In this document: positions 61,088-64,000 of the stretch, one piece after another
Layout: the number at the start of each line of letters is the position of its first letter
Position numbering within the stretch: position 1 is the first letter of the stretch
Source: Bacillus spongiae
GTDB taxonomy: Bacteria; Bacillota; Bacilli; Bacillales; Bacillaceae_K
DNA: 64,000 bases
Reading direction: 5' to 3'
Assembly (NCBI RefSeq): GCF_037120725.1
Contig: NZ_JBBAXC010000008.1
Location: 1-64,000 of the forward strand
Program-made: the position numbers and the translations under genes
The notes under the pieces: model-generated
Databases searched by the model: none
The model's input: only the letters and a program-made list of their open reading frames with translations
Told to the model about the DNA's origin: nothing

Positions 61088-62617
61088 ATGAATGATTTGA
61101 GAATAAGTGGTTTAGCAAGTGGGATGGACACGGATCAAATCGTAAGCGATTTAATGAGGGCAGAGAGGCTGCCAATGGATAGGCTTGAACAGCAAAAGGC
61201 GTATTTAGAATGGCAACGGGATGATTATCGTGAGATGAATAAGATGCTTTTAGAGTTCGATACGTTAATCTTTGATGGAATCTATAGGGATTCTACATTT
61301 AATCAAAAGCAAGTTGATGTGTCAGCACCTGAAGAGCTTTCGATAAAAAATCTGTCCTCAACAGGGGATTTTGCAGGAACAATAGAAGTAACATCGTTAG
61401 CATCAGCGGCAACGATGTTTAGCAATACAAACATTCATTTAGATCCAACAAAAGCGCTCAGTGAGCAAGGAGTTTCCGGTATGCAAACGATTACTATTCA
61501 AGCGATTGGGGAGGACGGAGTGACATCGACGGAACCGACGACGATTGAATTTGATCCATCAGAGCATACGTTAAATTCATTAATTTCAATGATTAATGCA
61601 GAGTCAAATGTCACGATGTTTTATGATTCTTTTACAGGAAAAGTTGCTGTAACAGCTAATTATAGTGGAGATGCACAAGCAAGTGATGGATCAAATATTC
61701 CTGAAATAACCTTGTCTGGCGACTTTTTTATGAATGTTTTACAGTTTGACGATGATGGAACTGGTAAAGCAACGAATATACACTCAGAGACCTTAAATAA
61801 TGGAACACTCGGGGCCAATGCGAAATTTAATTATAATGGCTTGGAGACAGAGAGACATTCGAATACATTTACATTATCAGGCTTCGAAGTCACTTTAAAG
61901 CAAGCGACGGGAGACCCAGTTCATTTTCAATCCACACCGGATGTTGATAGTATTTTAGACACTGTCGTTCAATTTGTCGAAAAATATAATGACATAATAA
62001 AAAAAATAAATGAAGAATTAGTGGAAGTAAAACAACGTGATTATCCACCACTAACTAGTGAACAGAAAAAAGGCATGGAGGAGAAGGAAATTGAATTGTG
62101 GGAAGAACAAGCTCGTAGTGGAACACTACGAAATGACTCGACCTTAACAACGGCTATCAACCAAATGCGTTTAGACCTATCTTCTCCTATCAGTGGTATA
62201 GGTAATTTACTTTCGGATATTGGTATTGATACTTCGAAAGACTATTTAGATCGCGGAAAACTTATTATCGATGAAGAAAAACTAAGAGAAACCATTGCCA
62301 ACGACCCGAATGCATTGAAAGATGTGTTTACAAAAAACGGCGAGAGTATGGATGAAAAAGGAATAGCACGAAGATTACGTGATACCGTTCAAGAGGCAAT
62401 GGCAGGTATTGAGGTTCGTGCGGGAAGAGCAAGTAGTACCAACCATACCTTTACATTAGGTCGGAATTTAGACAATATTGAAGATCAAATGGACAGGTTT
62501 GAACAAAGGTTGACTCAAATTGAGGATCGCTATTGGCGCCAATTCACGGCAATGGAATTAGCCATTCAGCAAGCGAACACTCAATCAACGTATTTAATGC
62601 AGCAATTTAGTTTTTAA
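61088..62617 (+). CDS. fliD: Flagellar filament cap protein
   Basis: A 509-residue protein forming the cap under which flagellin subunits fold. The N-terminus LRISGLASGMDTDQIVSDLM, RAERLPMDRLEQQK is the FliD_N signature. The variable D2/D3 region lies in the middle (about 90-300). The C-terminal domain has VEKYNDIIKKINEELVEVKQ, LRNDSTLTTAINQMRLDLSS and ending IEDRYWRQFTAMELAIQQAN, TQSTYLMQQFSF. It shares the SigmaD transcript with flaG, fliS and fliT. Confidence 0.96.
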   Translation: MNDLRISGLASGMDTDQIVSDLMRAERLPMDRLEQQKAYLEWQRDDYREMNKMLLEFDTLIFDGIYRDSTFNQKQVDVSAPEELSIKNLSSTGDFAGTIEVTSLASAATMFSNTNIHLDPTKALSEQGVSGMQTITIQAIGEDGVTSTEPTTIEFDPSEHTLNSLISMINAESNVTMFYDSFTGKVAVTANYSGDAQASDGSNIPEITLSGDFFMNVLQFDDDGTGKATNIHSETLNNGTLGANAKFNYNGLETERHSNTFTLSGFEVTLKQATGDPVHFQSTPDVDSILDTVVQFVEKYNDIIKKINEELVEVKQRDYPPLTSEQKKGMEEKEIELWEEQARSGTLRNDSTLTTAINQMRLDLSSPISGIGNLLSDIGIDTSKDYLDRGKLIIDEEKLRETIANDPNALKDVFTKNGESMDEKGIARRLRDTVQEAMAGIEVRAGRASSTNHTFTLGRNLDNIEDQMDRFEQRLTQIEDRYWRQFTAMELAIQQANTQSTYLMQQFSF

Positions 62618-62638
62618 GAAAGGATAAGGAGTGTCATT

Positions 62639-63037
62639 ATGGCCGTAAACAACCCATATAAAACCTATCAAGACAATGCGGTGAATACCGCTTCTTCAGG
62701 AGAGCTGACGCTAATGCTATATAATGGATGCTTGAAGTTTCTTCATGCTGGCAAAAAAGCCATGCAAGATCAGCATATAGAACTAAAGAACACTAATATT
62801 CAAAAGGCACAGAACATTATCCAGGAGTTAATGGTGACGCTTAATCTGGAGATTGAAATGTCCCAAAATATGCTGAGTTTATATGATTATATGAACCGTC
62901 AGTTAATGACAGCGAATGTCAAAAATGATCTTGACATAATGGAAGAAGTGGAAGGCATGATTGTAGAGTTGCGCGACACATGGAAGCAAGTAATTCAACT
63001 AAACCGCAGACAACAACACACTGGTGGTCAAGCGTAA
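62639..63037 (+). CDS. fliS: Flagellin export chaperone FliS
   Basis: A 132-residue four-helix chaperone that binds the C-terminus of flagellin. Signature NNPYKTYQDNAVNTASSGEL, TLMLYNGCLKFLHAGKKAMQ and later NLEIEMSQNMLSLYDYMNRQ, LMTANVKNDLDIMEEVEGMI. Ribosome site AAGGATAAGGAG. The stop overlaps the fliT start. Confidence 0.95.
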   Translation: MAVNNPYKTYQDNAVNTASSGELTLMLYNGCLKFLHAGKKAMQDQHIELKNTNIQKAQNIIQELMVTLNLEIEMSQNMLSLYDYMNRQLMTANVKNDLDIMEEVEGMIVELRDTWKQVIQLNRRQQHTGGQA

Positions 63038-63378
63038 TGAGTGTGGTAAACGAGTGCTATACCATTACAAAAACTCTTTATAAGCTTTTTCAAGTAGACG
63101 GGAAGCGGGAAGGAAAAATGGAACAAATGACCTCCCTTCTTAAAAAGCGACAAGCGATATTACACAAAGTTAAGCCTCCGTTTACTCCAGAAGAAGAAAA
63201 GCTTGGAAAGCAAATCGTTGTTATGAATAAAGTGATTGAAAGTGAAATGAAGAAAATGAAAAAATCGATTGAACGAGATCGAAATGGACTAAAGAAGACG
63301 AAGGTTTCGGTTTATAAATATGTAAACCCGTATGCCTCACTTCAGCATGACGGGATGTTTTATGACAAAAAGAAATAG
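63034..63378 (+). CDS. fliT: Flagellar chaperone FliT-like protein
   Basis: A 114-residue charged helical protein. The frame extends upstream into fliS, but ATG 63034, overlapping the fliS stop in TAATG, gives the expected size and implies coupled translation. Sequence: VVNECYTITKTLYKLFQVDG, KMEQMTSLLKKRQAILHKVK, then a K-rich coiled coil and PYASLQHDGMFYDKKK. The end with a P-Y-x-x-x-x-x-D-G-x-F-Y-D-K-K pattern is that of Bacillus FliT, a chaperone for FliD. Confidence 0.85.
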   Translation, partial: VMSVVNECYTITKTLYKLFQVDGKREGKMEQMTSLLKKRQAILHKVKPPFTPEEEKLGKQIVVMNKVIESEMKKMKKSIERDRNGLKKTKVSVYKYVNPYASLQHDGMFYDKKK

Positions 63379-63394
63379 GGGACATGGAGATGAC

Positions 63395-63784
63395 ATGGAG
63401 ATGATAAAACCGATTCAATTAACAGAAGAACAATTTACAATATGTCGTCATTATATTGAGTTGCTGGTGTCTGTTGAAGAAGCATGTCAGTATGTTATTT
63501 CTGCCTTTAGGTCACAAAAAGACGCAAATGCCCATGTAGTGTTGCTAGATATTTTATCAGCACTCGCTCAGCTCCAAAAAGCGCACCCTCTTCTTCTTGA
63601 TTATTTTTCTGATGATCAGGGGGTTTTGAAAAGCATTGAAGATTTTTCCGTTATAGAAGAGTATGCAATGGATATGGTTGCTTCCTTAGAAAAGTCAGAG
63701 TTATTGGAAATGAAGCTTTTTCCGGCGTTTATTACGTGGAAGCAAGCTGCCGATTATAACGTTAGTCGCTATGTAAGACAGTAA
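63395..63784 (+). CDS. Unknown protein at the end of the fliDST operon
   Basis: A 129-residue helical protein. The start is uncertain (ATG 63395 or 63401); the frame runs back to 63332 inside fliT. Sequence: IQLTEEQFTICRHYIELLVS, VEEACQYVISAFRSQKDANA, HVVLLDILSALAQLQKAHPL. It is soluble, without signal or known domain that I recognise. Its place at the end of a flagellar chaperone operon, followed by a terminator, suggests an accessory motility role. Confidence 0.7.
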   Translation: MEMIKPIQLTEEQFTICRHYIELLVSVEEACQYVISAFRSQKDANAHVVLLDILSALAQLQKAHPLLLDYFSDDQGVLKSIEDFSVIEEYAMDMVASLEKSELLEMKLFPAFITWKQAADYNVSRYVRQ

Positions 63785-63810
63785 AGAGCAAAGAAATTTG
63801 CTCTTTTTTT
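63783..63810 (+). terminator. Terminator of the flagellar operon
   Basis: Perfect 10-bp stem AAAGAGCAAA / TTTGCTCTTT, 4-base loop, seven T. It starts within the stop codon of the last gene. Confidence 0.85.
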
Positions 63811-63990
63811 AAGTTTCAGGTGTAAGGATTGGTAAACATTTTATGCGCAAACGTACCATTCACTCGACATTATTCACCAAAAATTCACATAGTTGCCGCA
63901 AAATAGACATAATTTTTCAAAAGATTAAGAAGGATTCTAAAGGGTAAAATAGAAATATAAATATAAGCTTTAAATAAAGGAGGAGTTTAC

Positions 63991-64000
63991 ATGTTAACTT
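63991..64000 (+). CDS. hpf: Start of next gene, probably ribosome hibernation factor
   Basis: Only ATG TTA ACT T is seen, behind a strong ribosome site (AAAGGAGGAG). The call is from synteny: in B. subtilis yvyD (hpf) follows fliT, and HPF proteins often begin M-L. The product cannot be confirmed from ten bases. Confidence 0.4.

Overview
The window is low-GC chromosomal DNA of an endospore-forming, motile, competent Gram-positive bacterium of the family Bacillaceae (Bacillus in the broad sense). This rests on gene order rather than on any marker gene: degS-degU, degV, comFA-comFC, yvyF-flgM-flgN-flgK-flgL-yviE-fliW-csrA-hag, flaG-fliD-fliS-fliT and wall teichoic acid genes follow the order known from Bacillus subtilis. 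No rRNA, tRNA or CRISPR array is visible. I cannot name the species.

Positions 1 to about 21,000 are a sparse accessory region rich in broken genes. It holds a family of five right-handed beta-helix proteins plus two fragments of the same family, a fibronectin-III repeat protein and a truncated second copy, a ruined IS110 transposase, an IS6 transposase fragment, a serine recombinase fragment, a colicin-E3-type toxin C-terminus followed by a probable immunity gene, a SunI-like immunity fragment, and a GNAT acetyltransferase. Six copies of a roughly 30-bp repeat occur between 1.1 and 14.9 kb in strictly alternating orientation, two pairs of which could be ends of mobile cassettes. Four units on the minus strand carry sequences matching or nearly matching the SigmaK (late mother cell) promoter consensus, so I infer that part of this island makes spore-surface proteins.

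Positions 20,800 to 31,700: a small membrane protein, murB, a gluconate unit (gntK and an RpiR-type regulator divergent from gntZ), a TVP38-like membrane protein, and a biofilm-fibre operon (tasA/calY, tapA-like, sipW, and a TasA-domain protein with an LPDTA wall-sorting signal). A class D-like sortase is divergently transcribed next to that operon, and SinR-type boxes lie between them.

Positions 32,400 to 46,900: cell-wall polymer genes. tagD and tagB, a destroyed tagF-type gene, and the exporter tagG-tagH come first. A minus-strand glycan unit follows (glycosyltransferase, MurJ-like flippase, O-antigen-ligase-type polymerase), then tagA, a glycosyltransferase and tagO, an LCP attachment enzyme and a YigZ protein.

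Positions 47,200 to 64,000: degS-degU, a lipoprotein, degV, comFA-comFC, and the late flagellar genes. SigmaD promoters lie before flgM, hag and flaG, and the hag leader has a CsrA-type hairpin. The window ends on the first codons of what is probably hpf.
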